Assembly (NCBI GenBank): GCA_023512835.1
Contig: CM042088.1
Location: 31,769,164 to 31,833,163 of the forward strand
Length of the DNA stretch: 64,000 nucleotides
DNA from: Taxillus chinensis
Lineage: Eukaryota; Streptophyta; Magnoliopsida; Santalales; Loranthaceae
Direction: 5' to 3'
This document shows positions 33,222 through 45,310 of this stretch, piece after piece. The position numbers and the translations under genes were made by a program. Under the pieces are notes generated by a model. It saw nothing but the letters and a program-made list of their open reading frames with translations. It searched no databases and was not told the origin of the DNA. Every line of letters starts with the position of its first letter. Within the stretch, counting starts at the first letter, position 1.

Positions 33222-35440
33222 GATGGAAATCCCTTAGAAAGAAAGGGAGATTGAAGAAGGCTTAGGTATCTTTTAGAGCTTGAAGGCAATCTGCTTGGAA
33301 AAGAAGATAAATCTTGAAATTTCTTTGTCAAAATAGGAAAGCAATCCTTTTGGTTTTCTTATTCCATATATTGTAACTCTATTATCTTCAATCAAACTAT
33401 GGAAGCTTAAAAACCCTTGACTGGGGTTAGGATGGAGTTTGATTTAATAAATTAATTTTTAATGTTTTAGTTTAATCTTTTTTCACATTTTGAGTGTTTA
33501 TTAATATCTTAGGTTTAAAATATAAAATAGACTTGGCCATTGGATTTTATCATATTAGGTATTCATGTGAAGGATTGGAAAATGAAGTATACGTACTGAA
33601 AAAGTTAAGATAATCAAACTAGGGGTTACATAATTTGAGAAAGACAGTGTAAAACCTAGGATACCAAATTAAGAGTAGGTGTAATGCTAGCACTAGACTA
33701 AACAACCCAAATCTTAAAGGGTCACTTGTCGCCCATACTAGGGTGTACAGACGAATTATGACATTTGAAAAAGGTTAATTAATGCATTAGAGGTTGGGTA
33801 TTAAAGATTATCACAAGGAAAAAATTAGATTGAATTAGGACATAATCTTGGGAAAAATACATCAAATGAAATCTTTACTCCAATCACCTTTATCAATTAA
33901 ATTTATCTCTGTTGGATCAAACCTAGAATTTGGATGATGCGGATAAAATCCTATATAATTTGATTTGAGACCTTCTTTGTTTATTCTTAGTTATTGCAGA
34001 AGATATAACCTTAATCCGGACCTTCACTCATGAGAGCAAAGCTAAGGACACGATACATAATCCTGATCCGAACCAACGTGAGTGACGTAAAACACTTGGT
34101 AAATAACCAAGTCTTCATACAGAATAACGATCACTCGTACAGACCAAATGTTTATAGTTACGAACTAAGGAATTGGCGTCTTACACTTAAGTGGACTAAG
34201 TTAAATAGATGCAGAATAAGAATCCTAGTCTACATCTAGCACGGAGTAAGAGAGAATTGTCACGAAATAAAAACTAAGTCTTCCACTCAAGCAGACGAAG
34301 GACAAGAAGACACGGAGTAAAGAATTTAAGTCTTTCATTCATGCGAAGTAAGGAACGACTTGTGCGAAATAAGGACCCAAGTCCTTTATTCGCACGGAGT
34401 AAGGAAAAGAGATACGGAGTAAGGAATCCGAACCTTTACTCGAGTGGAGTAAGGATACACTGATACGGAGTAAGCCATCCGAACCTTTTACTCAAGCAGA
34501 GTAAGGAAGTGCTGATACAGAGTAAGCCCTCTGAACCTTTCATTCATATAGAGTAAGGAAGCACTGACGCAGAATAAGGATTCTAGTATCAAACTGATAC
34601 GGAGTAAGCAACCACTAATATGGAGTAAGGATCCGAGCTTCATTAACACGGAGTAAGGAATCTTACGACGGATTAAGAAGACGCTGCTTCACTTTATCGC
34701 TTCGCATTTAAAGTAATTAGCTCGATGTGTCCCAATGTAAGAAAGATCCATTTAATATCTAAGTCGTTTTACACGTGGATCACATGGAGATGTGGACAGA
34801 GCCTTAAATACACTTGGGATCATGCGAAGTAATTCAATTTTAAAGACCCAAGATTTTGACCACTGCATCCGTAGCAATTAAAGCAGTGACATTTCCGAGA
34901 AGAATTCAATGGTACATGGTGCTCAGAAGATCATGTTCCAAGATTGTCTCTCGGGGATGTCTATATATATTAAACCTTGTATATTTTTATATATGCGAGT
35001 ACACGTATAAGAACTCTTAGAGATTAAATTGGCTAGTGTGTAAGTAATTATAAACAGAGTACAAGAGAGTTTCAGTAGATCGAAAAGGTTCATTAGTTTT
35101 AATCTGTTACTATTTTGTTGTATTTATCTTTTGATAATAAAACAAAATACTTCTACTGTCTGGTTATCTTCCGCACTAATTTTATTGTTTAACCAGATAA
35201 GTGTTGTGCCGGAGAAGAAAAAGAGTTTTTGACAAGAGCCTACAATCTCTACTTGAAAAGCATTTCTCCATCTCTCACGTTCCTTCAAACAAATTATTTA
35301 AATTCAGTTATGTTTTTATATCAATCCCATCAAAATCCCTTTATAAGTTAGTTAAAATTTCCAATTTCTTTATCCTTCCCTTGGGTTCGACAACCGTACT
35401 TAAAATCCATTTTTATTACTTGTCACAATTCGTACACTTG
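33222..35440 (+). mobile_element. LTR-like insertion splitting RNase H from integrase
   Basis: About 2.2 kb of unrelated sequence lies exactly between RNase H and the integrase zinc domain. It starts near TGATGGAAATCCC. It contains a TATA-like TATATATATTAAACC (about 34963), an AATAAAACAAAA polyadenylation-like signal (about 35138), and ends with GGGTTCGACAACCGTAC...ATTACTTGTCAC. That end resembles the corresponding part of the Athila-type solo LTR. Probably a solo LTR in plus orientation. Exact ends are uncertain by about 15 bases and no target duplication was found. Confidence 0.55.
34240..34690. repeat. Hairpin-forming GAGTAAGGA array
   Basis: GGAGTAAGGA recurs about ten times. Several copies are preceded by the inverted word CCTTTACTC or CCTTTTACTC at 5-6 bases, for example CCTTTACTCGAGTGGAGTAAGG near 34433 and CCTTTTACTCAAGCAGAGTAAGG near 34484. 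The overall unit is about 60 bases, degenerate. Confidence 0.75.
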
Positions 35441-36610
35441 CGAAACGCTGATCAAACTGCAACATCGCCAATTGCTCTATCATCTTCCACTCTCTCACTG
35501 AAACCTCTACCTTTCCTTTCCTACTCAATGCATCAGCCACGACATTGCCCTTGCCTGTGAAATAGGCAAGAATAAAATCAAAGGTTTGCAAATACTCAAG
35601 CCACCTTCTCTGCCTCAAATTCAAGTTCCTCAGAGTAAAGATGTACTGAAGGCTCTTGTAGTTTAAGAACACCACAAACTTTTCCCCTAAAAGGTAATGC
35701 TGCCAACTTTTCAAAGCAAAGATAACAGCTGCCAACTCAAGATCACGAGTAGGGTAATTCTGCTCATGTGGTTATAACTTCCTTGACCCATAAGCTATCA
35801 CACTCTGCTCCTACATAAGAACACACCCCAAACTAATCCTGGATGTATCACAATATAACTCATATGAGATGTCCTTCCTAGGTAACCTCAACACAGGTGC
35901 GGTGGTCAAATGGGTTTTAAGAGCCTCAAATGCCTACTGACACTTGTTAATCCACTCAACCTCACTCCTTTTTGGGTTAATGCCGTCATAAGAGCTGCCA
36001 AGCAGGAGAATCCTTTTACTAAACAACGGTAATACCCTACCAAGCCTAGGAAGCTCTGAATCTCAAAAACATTGGTTGGCCTCTTCCATGATGAAATAGC
36101 TTCAATCTTAGCTGGGTCCACTCTGACTCCTCCATCTGACACCACATGGCCAAGGAAATGAACCTCTTGTATCCAAAACTCATATTTGCTGAACTTAGCA
36201 TACAATTACTGGTCCCTCAAAGTCTGCAACTCTGTTGCTAAGTGCTCTACATGCTCCCTCTCGGTCTTTGAATACACCAAAATATCATCAATGAACACCA
36301 CTACGAAAAAATCTAAGGAGCAAAAACTTGGTTCATCAGATGCATGAATTTTATTGGTGCATTAGTGAGCCCAAAAGGCATTACTACTCATTCATAATGC
36401 ACTGAAAAGCAGTCTTAGAGATGTCTTCCTCTCTAACCCTCAACTGGTGATACCCCAATCGTAGATCTATCTTCAAAAACCACTGGGCCCCAATCAACTG
36501 ATCAAACAAGTTATCTATCTGAGGCAATATATACTTGTTCTTTATAGTTACCAAATTCAGCTTACTATGGTCGATGCAAAGACTAAGCGTGACATCCGCC
36601 TTCTTTGCTG
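35441..36610 (-). pseudogene. Chromovirus RT (second half) and RNase H
   Basis: Read on minus from 36610 down: [20 protein letters not shown], then [20 protein letters not shown], with frames shifting and stops. Next come the catalytic-region remnants (about 36250-36330) and [20 protein letters not shown] with [17 protein letters not shown] (35906-36205). RNase H follows: AVIFALKSWQHYLLGEKFVV, NYKSLQYIFT and VVADALSRKGKVEVSV (35440-35735). The first half of RT, the protease and gag are absent upstream: the sequence switches to Tat LTR at 36610. Confidence 0.85.
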
Positions 36611-37990
36611 ATTTTTTGATTCGGTATCGTTGTTGAAAAGAAAAGAAAATACAACTAGGGGAATGAAAATGGTGTTTCAGAATTTTTGGGTTTGAAATGG
36701 GGGAGAGTGTATGTATGAGTGTTAGAGAAGAGAGCTGGAATGAGATATTCGGGAGAGAGGAGTTGAAAAACGGGGGTAGAGACTGGGTGTTTTTTTGGGT
36801 CTCCACACTCTGGACGTTCTTAGGTGTAAGCTTGGACATTTTCCTAATCAGTTTCCCTTTTTGCGTAGATAGATGACTTGATTTAAAGGGGTTGGCTCAA
36901 TTTGGCTGGACCGTCATTTTTATGCATTTATTGCTCTATTATGAATACCAGCATTTTTAATTGCAAGATTCTAGCTTTTTTCTGGTGGTTAGACGACCTG
37001 TGCGTAAAATGGGGCAGCTTGTGATTGCTTTTTCGTTCTTTTGTGAGCACATGCGTCTGACAGGTATTGAAAAGTATCTCTGACAATTGCCAGCTAATAA
37101 AAATGCGTCTCATGAATAATGTGGGAGAGTGACCACGAATATAAGGCCAAACAGCGAAAATTAAAGGTCAATAGAGTCGAAGTGTCGGTAGGGTCGAAGG
37201 TCGGTGGGTTGAAGGTTAACAGTTAACGGGTCGAAGGTCAAGGGGTGAAGGGTCGAAGGTTGAGGGTCAAATGTTTCAGGGTCGAAGGTCAAGGGGCGAA
37301 GGGTCGAAGGTTAATCTTAGGGTCGAAGGTTAACCCTCGAAGGTCAATGGTCGAAGGTCAAAGGTCGAAGGGTTGAAGGTTAATCTGGTCAACCCTCGAA
37401 GGTCAACCCTCGAAGATTCGAAGGCTTCCTTAGCTGAAGACAGGCGTCGGAGCTTCGAGTTTACAAGTCTTCGACTCTAGTTTTTTTTTATCTTTTAATT
37501 ACCTTTTTACCCCCACCCAAAATGCCAAAATGGATGAACTTTTGAAGATTATTTGGGAAGACCCATATTCGCCTAAATAGACGTTTTGGAGAATTTCACA
37601 TAGTCACTTTTTCGTGCAGTTTGACTAGGGACATTGACCGTCTTTTGGCAAGTTTGACTTTTTCCCATGAAAATTATTTTAGTGATAACTTCTTCATTTT
37701 AAATCAGAATTGAGCTCAGCCAAGTGCGTTAGTCTCCAAATTTCATCATCTATCACCTGGCGTTGGTCTTATAGCACTTTAGGGGCTTGTAACAGAGGTT
37801 ATCAATTTTGGGCTTCACTATTCGTGTTAATGTATCCATCTTGTCCCGATTGGGGTTAACATCAACGCCAAACCATTCCTTAGTCGTGGGAAATCTTTAA
37901 GGACCTGTTCAACAAGGTATATGGCATGGGCAAAATGGTATATATAAAATGGGATTAGTCTGTCCAACTCGGACAAAATAGGGTCCAACA
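36610..37990 (-). mobile_element. Tat 3' LTR, truncated
   Basis: It matches 57757-59113 of the 5' LTR closely, ending on plus ...GGGTCCAACA at 37990. About 1.17 kb corresponding to 56582-57757 is missing on the left, where it abuts chromovirus RT. A TCGAAGG-core array lies at about 37160-37440 (GGGTCGAAGGTCAA, GTCGAAGGTTAA). Confidence 0.87.
37160..37440. repeat. TCGAAGG-core array in the Tat 3' LTR
   Basis: More than 15 copies of GGTCGAAGGT, GGGTCGAAGG and CCTCGAAGGTC, 10-25 bases apart, with irregular spacers. The matching array of the 5' LTR (58310-58560) differs in copy number and order. Confidence 0.8.
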
Positions 37991-38003
37991 GCTGCCCCTC
38001 TTT
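37991..38003 (-). other. Polypurine tract of the Tat element
   Basis: On minus CAAAGAGGGGCAGC is directly followed by TGTTGGACCC, the LTR start. It confirms that 36610-37990 is the 3' LTR of a minus-strand element. Confidence 0.8.
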
Positions 38004-38159
38004 GTGCACTATTTGTATACAAATAGTGTACAAAGATAAAAGGGAGTCATTTTGGATGGGTTGGAGCACTTACCTGACTTACCTAACGCTAAAGCAGGAA
38101 GAGAGTGGGATGTTGTGTCTGTCTCCGAGAATGAAAGGGGGTTCTCATGTTGGTGGACT

Positions 38160-38870
38160 TTGAACGATCTTGATGAGGCATTTAAGGCCTAACAGGGATG
38201 GAAAAGGCATTCAAGGCCAAATAGGAATCAAATAGGCATCAAAGGCCTAACAGAAGTGCAAAGGCATCCATGGCCTAACAGAACGTGATAAGGCATCCAA
38301 AGCCTAGCAGAAAGGGAAAAGGCATTCCAGGCCTGACAGAAAATGGTAAAGGCAAACATGGCCTAACAGGAATTGAAAAAGACATCTAGGGCCTGACAGG
38401 AATTGAAAAGGCATCCAAGGCCTAGCAAAAAGGGAAAAGGCATCCAAGGCCTGACAAAAAGTGAAAATGCATCCAAGGCCTAATAGAAATTGAAAAAGGT
38501 ATCTAGGGCCTAACAGGAATTAAAAATGCATCCAAGGCCTAGCAGAAAGGGAAAAGGCATCTAAGGCCTGACAGAAATTGAAAAGGCATCCAAGGCCTAA
38601 CAAAAAGGGAAAAGGCGTCTAGGGCCTAACAGAAATGGGAAAAGGCAAGCAAGACCTAACAGAAATTGAAAAAGGCATCTAGGGCCTAATAGGAATTGAA
38701 AAGGCATCCAAGGCATAGCAAAAAGGGAAAAGGCATCCAAGGCCCGAGAGAAATTGAAAAGGCATCCAAGGCCTAACAGAAAGGGAAAAGGCATCCAGGG
38801 CCTCACAGAAATGGAAAAGGCAAACAAGGCCTAACAGAAATTAAAAAGGCATCCAAGGCCTAGACAAAGG
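38160..38870. repeat. About 29-base tandem array around AAGGCCT
   Basis: A unit like AAAAGGCATCCAAGGCCTAA plus CAGAAAGGG or CAGAAATTG is repeated about 24 times over 700 bases, 28-31 bases per unit, with small variants (GGCCTGACAG, GGCCTAGCAA). It lies between pol and the 3' LTR of the Tat element, where Tat and Ogre elements often carry tandem repeats. Confidence 0.92.
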
Positions 38871-41102
38871 TGACTAATTTATTGAAGAAGGTTGCTAATG
38901 ACCTAATTTGGGCTCCCTCTATGAGTTCACTCTAGGAGATCGCCCTACGAGGTTACCCAAAAAGAGAGGAAGCTTGTTTAAGTGTCAAAAGGGTGCTTTA
39001 GAGCTTGGGAAAATTATAAACACAGTCTTGTAGAGTTAAACAAAGGAAGCTAGTAGGGCTTGATGAGAAGCTTGTTGTGGATGCATTCTTGGGATCTTCA
39101 GAGGCAATGACGTTCCTGAAATAGTAGAAGATGCTGCATGTATGCAATGATGCATGGAATGCAATATGGTGTATGTAGGGATGCAAAGTGAAATGTATTG
39201 TGAATGACCTAATATGGGCTGGGGCTTTATCTCAATGTTGTTAGAGATATTGGCTGACATCCAACTTTGCTGGGGAATTCCCTTTTTTGTGGACAAAGGG
39301 CCTGTTTGCCTTAGCTTCACTGCATTCAAGAGCTTGACTTGACAACTTCATTGGGGATATTGGTACTCCATGGAGATATTTATACTCTGAGTTGAGGAAC
39401 TTGGCTTGTTCGAGGATTTTGAGCTTGACCCTACCCATAAGGCAATGCCAAAGGTGTTGGGATAGTGCTATATAAAGCAATGTGTAATCCTAATTATGTT
39501 AAGACTATTTCTAATTAATTGAAATATATTTTGTTTAAGTATTATTAGATTGTATTATTTTGCTTTCTTATGTGGCTAAGCATCATAACATCCCATTACT
39601 TATCAAAGTCTATTACTGCGTATGTGTGGGACACATACAATAGATCCACTAATTAGACTAAGTATAAATTTGATTCAAAATCGGTGAATGGAGTTTGGGA
39701 TGCTTTATTCTGATAAGATTGTGGTACATACTATTTCCATAGTGGGAGTGATCTAATCTAGGATTATTATAAAGAGTTTATAAATAGTAGTGCCAGTATG
39801 TAATTATACATATTGAACAGGACCATGATAGAATAAATTCTTCAACTAATCTCCGTTACATTGTATGAAGAATTTTATATTCTATCACTGGATGACTGAT
39901 TTATGGATTGATTTTAATTCAGACCATTTGATTAACTCATGTCTATAATTTATATCTTTTAACTTATCAATGAGTGAAAGGCTTAGTGCTTCAAATACCT
40001 CGACATCTTGGAGATATAATATTATAGATAGTGGGAGCGTCAAGTCAGGTGCGTGGAATCCACTACTTCACTATACGAAGAGTAATGATATTCCCATGTT
40101 GTTTAATTCGGGATTCTTGGGTGAATCAAACGCTTGTAATTATATTTGAAATAATTTATTATAAATCCTAATTCATGATTGGATCATGTATAAGTCGCCC
40201 ATTAGAGAATTAATGGTAACACATGGACAAAGATATAATTAGAGAGGTTAAACGAAATCTATTGATACCTGTCTCTAATTATAAATATCATAATGAAGGA
40301 TCATATCACATGGTAATCAGTTATATCGATGGACAAATCCTTTGTTGTGGATTCTTGTAATTATACCTACTTAATCTTAGAGTGCAGTTTTAGTCCCTGA
40401 TCGTGGCTCGGATTAAAACTAATAAATAATAATTTAATTGATTAATGAGATTAAATAATTAAATATTATTTATTGGAGCTTCAATTAAGTGGGTCCATTT
40501 GGTCCCTCTTGCTAGCATCATTTATTCTTGTATGGAGTACTGGATCATTGTAAGATAATTCTCTGGCTGTGTTTAAGAGCTAATTAATTAACGTGTGTCA
40601 ATATATATTTAAGAGTTAAATATATATTATATGATTATTTATTTAATTAGATTAAATAAATAATAATAAATATTTTATCCATTTAATGTGATTAAATGAA
40701 TAATTATATTATTTATTTATTTGATGAATAAATAATATTGGTTTTGTTGCATAATAGAAAGTGCCCTTGTTATAATCTAGCAAACAGGATTATAAGTCTT
40801 TAAAAGCATAATGTACAAATTTGATTCGAGTGTGCCTCAGGTTTGACCAAGTCTTCCACCATTTGCAGTTGCTATTATTAGATGGTGCTGTTTTCATTGT
40901 TTGCAAAGGACCCTTTTTATGTGGTCTTGCTCCTTCTAGATTCGGACTGATTTCATCCTTCAAGATTTGTTTTTGGCTTTGTATTTTACCCTTGACGCCC
41001 TTTCTGGTTTTCACCAAGTCTGCCTTTGTTTGTTTCTTTGTCTTTTGTTGGAGCTTTGTATTTTTCTCTTGGTGCCCTTTCGGGTTTTCACCAAGTCCGC
41101 TC
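38871..41102. other. Tat 3' untranslated region with an AT-rich insert
   Basis: 38871-39455 and about 40796-41102 look like Tat untranslated sequence (duplicated CCCTTTC(T/G)GGTTTTCACCAAGTC words at about 40990-41097). The middle, about 39455-40790, is AT-rich with many ATTTATTTAATTAGATTAAATAAAT-like palindromic words (40420-40745, shortened here as ATTTAAT/ATTAAAT). It may be another nested element starting TGTTGGGATAGTGC, but its ends and class are not established. No gene is supported. Confidence 0.4.
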
Positions 41103-42978
41103 TGTGGAGACCTATAGTTAGGTTGATATCGGGAGATAGTCGTTATTTGGTAGTGCAGACACCATTTTGGTATTGGGCTATAGTTGGGCCCAATTGGGAG
41201 TTTAGGCCCCAGAAGGATTTTGGTTGTGTTAAAGAATTAACATGAAAGTATAAATAGAGGAGAAAGAGAAAGAGATAGAAAATAGGTCATTTATGTTCAA
41301 TTGGAGAGAGCGTGGAGAGAGAGAGAGAAAGTGGAACAGCTTGGATTTGGAGCTTGGAGCTTGGCTTTTGGGTTGATTCCTTTGTGAATCTTTACCTGGT
41401 AGGTGTTTCTAACCTTCTGTTTCATTTTCGTTCTTGAGCCTGTGTGATTTGGGTATAAACTGTGAGTTTTAGCATGAACCCTAGATTTTGGGGGAAACCC
41501 AACTTTAGGTTTGTAATTGGGATTTAGATATGTAATCTGTGTTTCAGAACTGCTATGCAGTTATGTAGATGTAATTCCAGGATTTTGGGGTTTTTATAGA
41601 CTGTGTTTTTGTGCGGATTGAGAAATTAACCTTGGAAACCTATGCTTAGATCTAGAACTGAATCTATATATATATATATATACACATGTTTATAATCGTG
41701 ATTATGTCGGGTTATGCGATTATGGGTGTTTAGGGCTCGTTATATGGTATAAATTGTGGTTTATTATGTACGAGAATGGGTTTGCCGGTGTCTGGGAGTC
41801 ACTAGGCCGATTGCAGATGAAGAACAAGTTGGAACGACGATGAATAGTGCTGCTTGGAGTGTTAGCGCGTTTTGGTAGCCAAGGTTGAAGGTTGACGGCC
41901 GAAGGTTGCAGGGTCTGAGATCAACAACTGCGAGGCTTCGAGGCAAATCTTTAAGGCTACAACTGCGAGGCTTCGAGGAAGAGATCTTTGAGGCCGTGTT
42001 TCTAGACCTTTGAGGCAGATCTTCGAGGCCATGTTTCTAGAATCCTCGAGGAAGAGGTCTTCAAAGCCGTGTTTCCAGAGATCTTCGAGGCCCCCGAGGC
42101 GATCTTTGAGGGCAGATCTTCGAGGCCCCCCCCCCCCCCCCCCCTCGGGCTTTGAGCTTCGAGGTGGGTTTTTACGCCTTCGGTTCCATCGGTATGGAAT
42201 GTTATTGTTTGCTTAATATAAAATATTATGTACAAGGATTGGTTGATTTGGTTGGATGGTCAACCGAGGTCCCATGCAGGGCTGGCTGTTAGCCAAGGTC
42301 CCCTATATGGCTGGTTAATAGCGAAAGGTCCCACGAGTGGCTGCTTTTATGCTGTGGTCCCACTGTGGCGAGTAGGTTGTAAGAGCCTTGCTCTGTGCTG
42401 ATCAGCTATGTTGTAATGTCTGTGTGACTGGACTGGGTGAACCTTGCGTGTATGCTTTCATAGTACTCTATTGCATGGATGATTTTATATGCGTGTTTAT
42501 GTTTTCCTTGGTATTACATAGAACATCTGGTGCATGGTTGTATACTTATACATTCACTGGCACATGTATACATAATGTATTGTAGGTCACCTATTGAGCC
42601 TTGTGCTCACCCTACGTTGTTGCTTTGACTTTCAGGTTTAGGCAGGAGGTAGCTTAGGGGTTTGCCGTCGACCAAATCGAGCAGACCAGACCATTTTTGA
42701 TGTATGGGACTATATCCATTTTGTATTACTGTTGTAATTCCTTCCCGGACATGGGTCCATGATTGTGTATTGTATCTCATGTTTGATAATATATGCTATG
42801 ATGTGATGATGCTTTCATTCAGTTGCATGATTTTTGGGAGTACAAGAATACCCTTGCATTCGGGCAGCACTCGCGGTAGGCCCTTTTTGGGTTCTAGTCG
42901 CCAACCCCATGCCCACGGGTGCGGGTATGGGGTAGTCATGTACCCGGTTCCAGGCCTCCCGGAGTTGGGGGCGTGACA
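41103..42978 (+). mobile_element. Solo chromovirus LTR inside the Tat element
   Basis: It starts TGTGGAGACC and ends GGGGGCGTGACA (1876 bases) within Tat 3' untranslated sequence. Flanks are CGCTC (41098-41102) and CACTT (42979-42983), identical apart from two transitions, so a decayed duplication is possible but not certain. TATAAATAG lies at 41249-41257, a GA-rich leader follows, and there are GCTTCGAGG-type repeats (41880-42170) and GGTCCC...GGCTGG repeats (42260-42370). Confidence 0.72.
42126..42144. repeat. Homopolymer run of 19 C
   Basis: Nineteen consecutive C at the end of the TTCGAGG array of the solo LTR. A G-quadruplex is possible on the minus strand. The length may be unreliable. 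Confidence 0.85.
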
Positions 42979-43019
42979 CACTTATTGTTGTTATGCTTTA
43001 TTCCTTCCATGTTTAGGAA

Positions 43020-44165
43020 AAAGGATTAAGTAACGCCCTATTTGTACGAGGGAGCTAAGCATAGAACTTTTTCACTGCATTTCTATTCGCTGGGTTAGGG
43101 AGCTCATCACCATCCATTCTGGCAAGGATTAAGGCGCCTCATGAGAATGCTTTCTTCATCACATATGGGCCTTCATAATTGGGAGTTCACTTGCCTCTAT
43201 GGTCGTGTTGAATTGGGAAGATCTTCTTGAGGACGAGGTCACCCGCTTGAAAGCTTCTAGGCTTCACCTTTTTATTGTAGTTGTTCATCATTCTCTTTTG
43301 ATATAACTGTCCTTTGCAAAAAGCTGCCAAGTGTTTACCTTCGATTAAATTCAACTGCTCATAACGGCTTTGGGTCCATTCTGCTTCTTCGAGCTGAGTA
43401 CCTTTGAGAACTCGAAGGGAAGGTATTTCCACTTCGACAGGTAAGACTACCTCCATACCATAGACCAAAGAAAATGGAGTTGCCCCAGTTGACGTTCGTA
43501 CCGAGGTGCGATAAGCATGCAAGGCAAATGGCAGCTTCTCATGCCAATCTTTGTATGTTTCTGTTATCTTCCTGACAATGTTCTTGATATTCTTATTGGC
43601 TGCTTCAACTGCTCCATTCATCTTGGGGCGATAGGGAGTCAAGCTACAGTGTTGGATTTTGTATGCTTCACACAACTTACCGATCATATGACTGTCCAAA
43701 TTAGCGGCATTGTCCGTGATGATCTGCTTTGGAAGCCCATATCGACATACGATGTTGTTCCGTAAAACTTTAACCACCATGGCTTGTGTGACATTAGCAT
43801 ATGATGCCGCTTCTACCCACTTGGTGAAATAATCAATGGCCACTAAAATGAAGCGGTGACTATTGGATGCTTTCGGAGATATTGGTCCGATAACGTTGAC
43901 ACCCCAAAGCGAGAAAGGCCATGGGGAAACCATCATGTGTAGCTTGGATGGAGGTACTTGGATCTTATCACCATAAATTTGACATTTGAGGCATTTGCGC
44001 ACATATTCGATACAATCTTTTTCCATGGTTACCCAATAATAGCCCATTTGAAATTTGTCTTGTTAATGCATGTCCATTTGCATGTGAACCGCATTTCCCT
44101 TCGTACAATTTTTTCATTATCTGTGTCGACTCTTCTTTCGCCACACACTGCAATAACACCATGTC
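43020..44165 (-). pseudogene. Tat integrase
   Basis: Minus strand; open from 44047 to 43187, with broken ends. The zinc domain reads EGKCGSHANGH (about 44100), then YYWVTMEKDCIEYVRKCLKC. In the core, WGVNVIGPISPKASNSHRF carries Asn where the first catalytic Asp is normal. The second Asp (IITDNAANLDS) and Glu (MNGAVEAANKNIK) are present. RFILVAIDYFTKWVEAASYA and FALHAYRTSVRTSTGATPFS are characteristic of Tat. The C-terminal end reads WTPNYEGPYVVKKAFSGGA with one frameshift, as usual in this clade. Apart from that substitution it is the best preserved Tat domain here. Confidence 0.9.
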
Positions 44166-44171
44166 ATGATT

Positions 44172-44974
44172 TCACTTATATAGAATGGGACCATCAAGGT
44201 AATAATTGGATGCCGACCTTCGGATATTTCTTTTATCAGACTCAGAGGCCTCTGCTGGGTATTCTTGCTTGAGCAAATACCGTTTGATGTCATCAAACCA
44301 GGGCTTTTCCCAGGTATTTCCTTCAATGGCCATATAATGTGCAAGAATATCTTGTATGCGAATATCGAAGGACTGAACTTCCAACTTTGTGTCTAGCCGA
44401 AGGAGGGAGGCTAGAGTTGCCAGCGTGTCAGGAATCTGATTGTATTCCCTGGGCATATGCTCGAATGTGATGTCTTCAAATTGCTTCGCTAACTTCGTAA
44501 CGCACTTCCGATAGGGGATCAATTTGTGGTTTCGAGTCTTCCATTCTCCTCTTACTTAGAATATGACAAGCTCAAAATCCCCAAACACTCATAATTTTTT
44601 TATTCCTTTGCTAATTGCTTCTTGAAGTCCCATCACACAGACCTCATATTCTGCTACATTATTGGTACAAGGGAAGGTTAACTTTGCTGCCATTGGGAAA
44701 TGTTCGCCTTTTGGGGATATCAGGATGGCCCTAACACCGTGTCCTAAGAGGCTGGAGGTTCCATCAAACCACATTGTCCATATGTCTGATACTTCAGCCG
44801 TAATGATGTTAATGTGCTCATCTGGAAAGCCAATGGTCATGGGCTCATAGTCTTCTAGTGCTCTGTCTGCTAAGTAATCAGCTTTTGCACTTGCTTTTAT
44901 GGCTTTTTGAAGCACATAGATGATATCATATTCTGACAGGACTAACTGCCATTTGGTGATTCTTCCATAAATGG
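44172..44974 (-). pseudogene. Second (archaeal-like) RNase H of the Tat pol
   Basis: On minus, ITKWQLVLSEYDI (44930-44974) joins to DIWTMWFDGTSSLLGHGVRA and FPCTNNVAEYEVCVMGLQEA (44589-44915). After a stop it continues with FEDITFEHMPREYNQIPDTL and LATLASLLRLDTKLE (44172-44522). The Asp in FDGTSS, Glu in AEYE and Asp in the FGDFELV segment are the acidic residues of this domain. A second RNase H between the first and integrase is a hallmark of Tat. Interrupted upstream at 44975 by the plus-strand insertion. Confidence 0.86.
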
Positions 44975-44984
44975 GAGTTGTGGA

Positions 44985-45310
44985 CTAATTCAGAGTACTC
45001 AGAATGACAATCAGTTTCGAGCTCCACCCCCGAGGCCAGCTCAGCAGTGGCAAACGAGTCAGGCAATTAAGCTCTAATTAAACTAGGACTTAAGGAGGGT
45101 AGGACGGGCAGTTGCAAGGAGGTACAGAGAGCCATTAGGATGGATATCATCAAGAGACTAGAGGACAAGCAGGTGAGGTTGCGGGTGGCACCGGTCAAAA
45201 AAGGGTGTTCACACCTACTTCAGCAACTAGAACCTTTAATGTTTGTGGAAAAATGAAATGGGAGTGCTCCAAGTAAAACCTGCTTATATAGGACACATGA
45301 AATGGGAGAT
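44985..45310 (+). pseudogene. Gag linker and zinc-knuckle fragment
   Basis: Carries the linker blocks shared with 6890-7175 (inverted) and then a knuckle-like CGKMKWEC (about 45255). A near copy of its end, GAAATGGGAGTGC(T/C)CCAAGTA, is found at 49192. All frames have stops. Confidence 0.65.

Noticed and set aside
36606..36839. In-frame extension of the chromovirus RT reading into [20 protein letters not shown]
   Set aside because: The extension is Tat LTR sequence on the other side of a deletion joint; the same reading occurs in the intact LTR at 57704-57958. Not a fusion protein.
38160..38870. Possible CRISPR-like array of 29-base repeats
   Set aside because: The units are directly adjacent and degenerate with no unique spacers, inside a plant retroelement.
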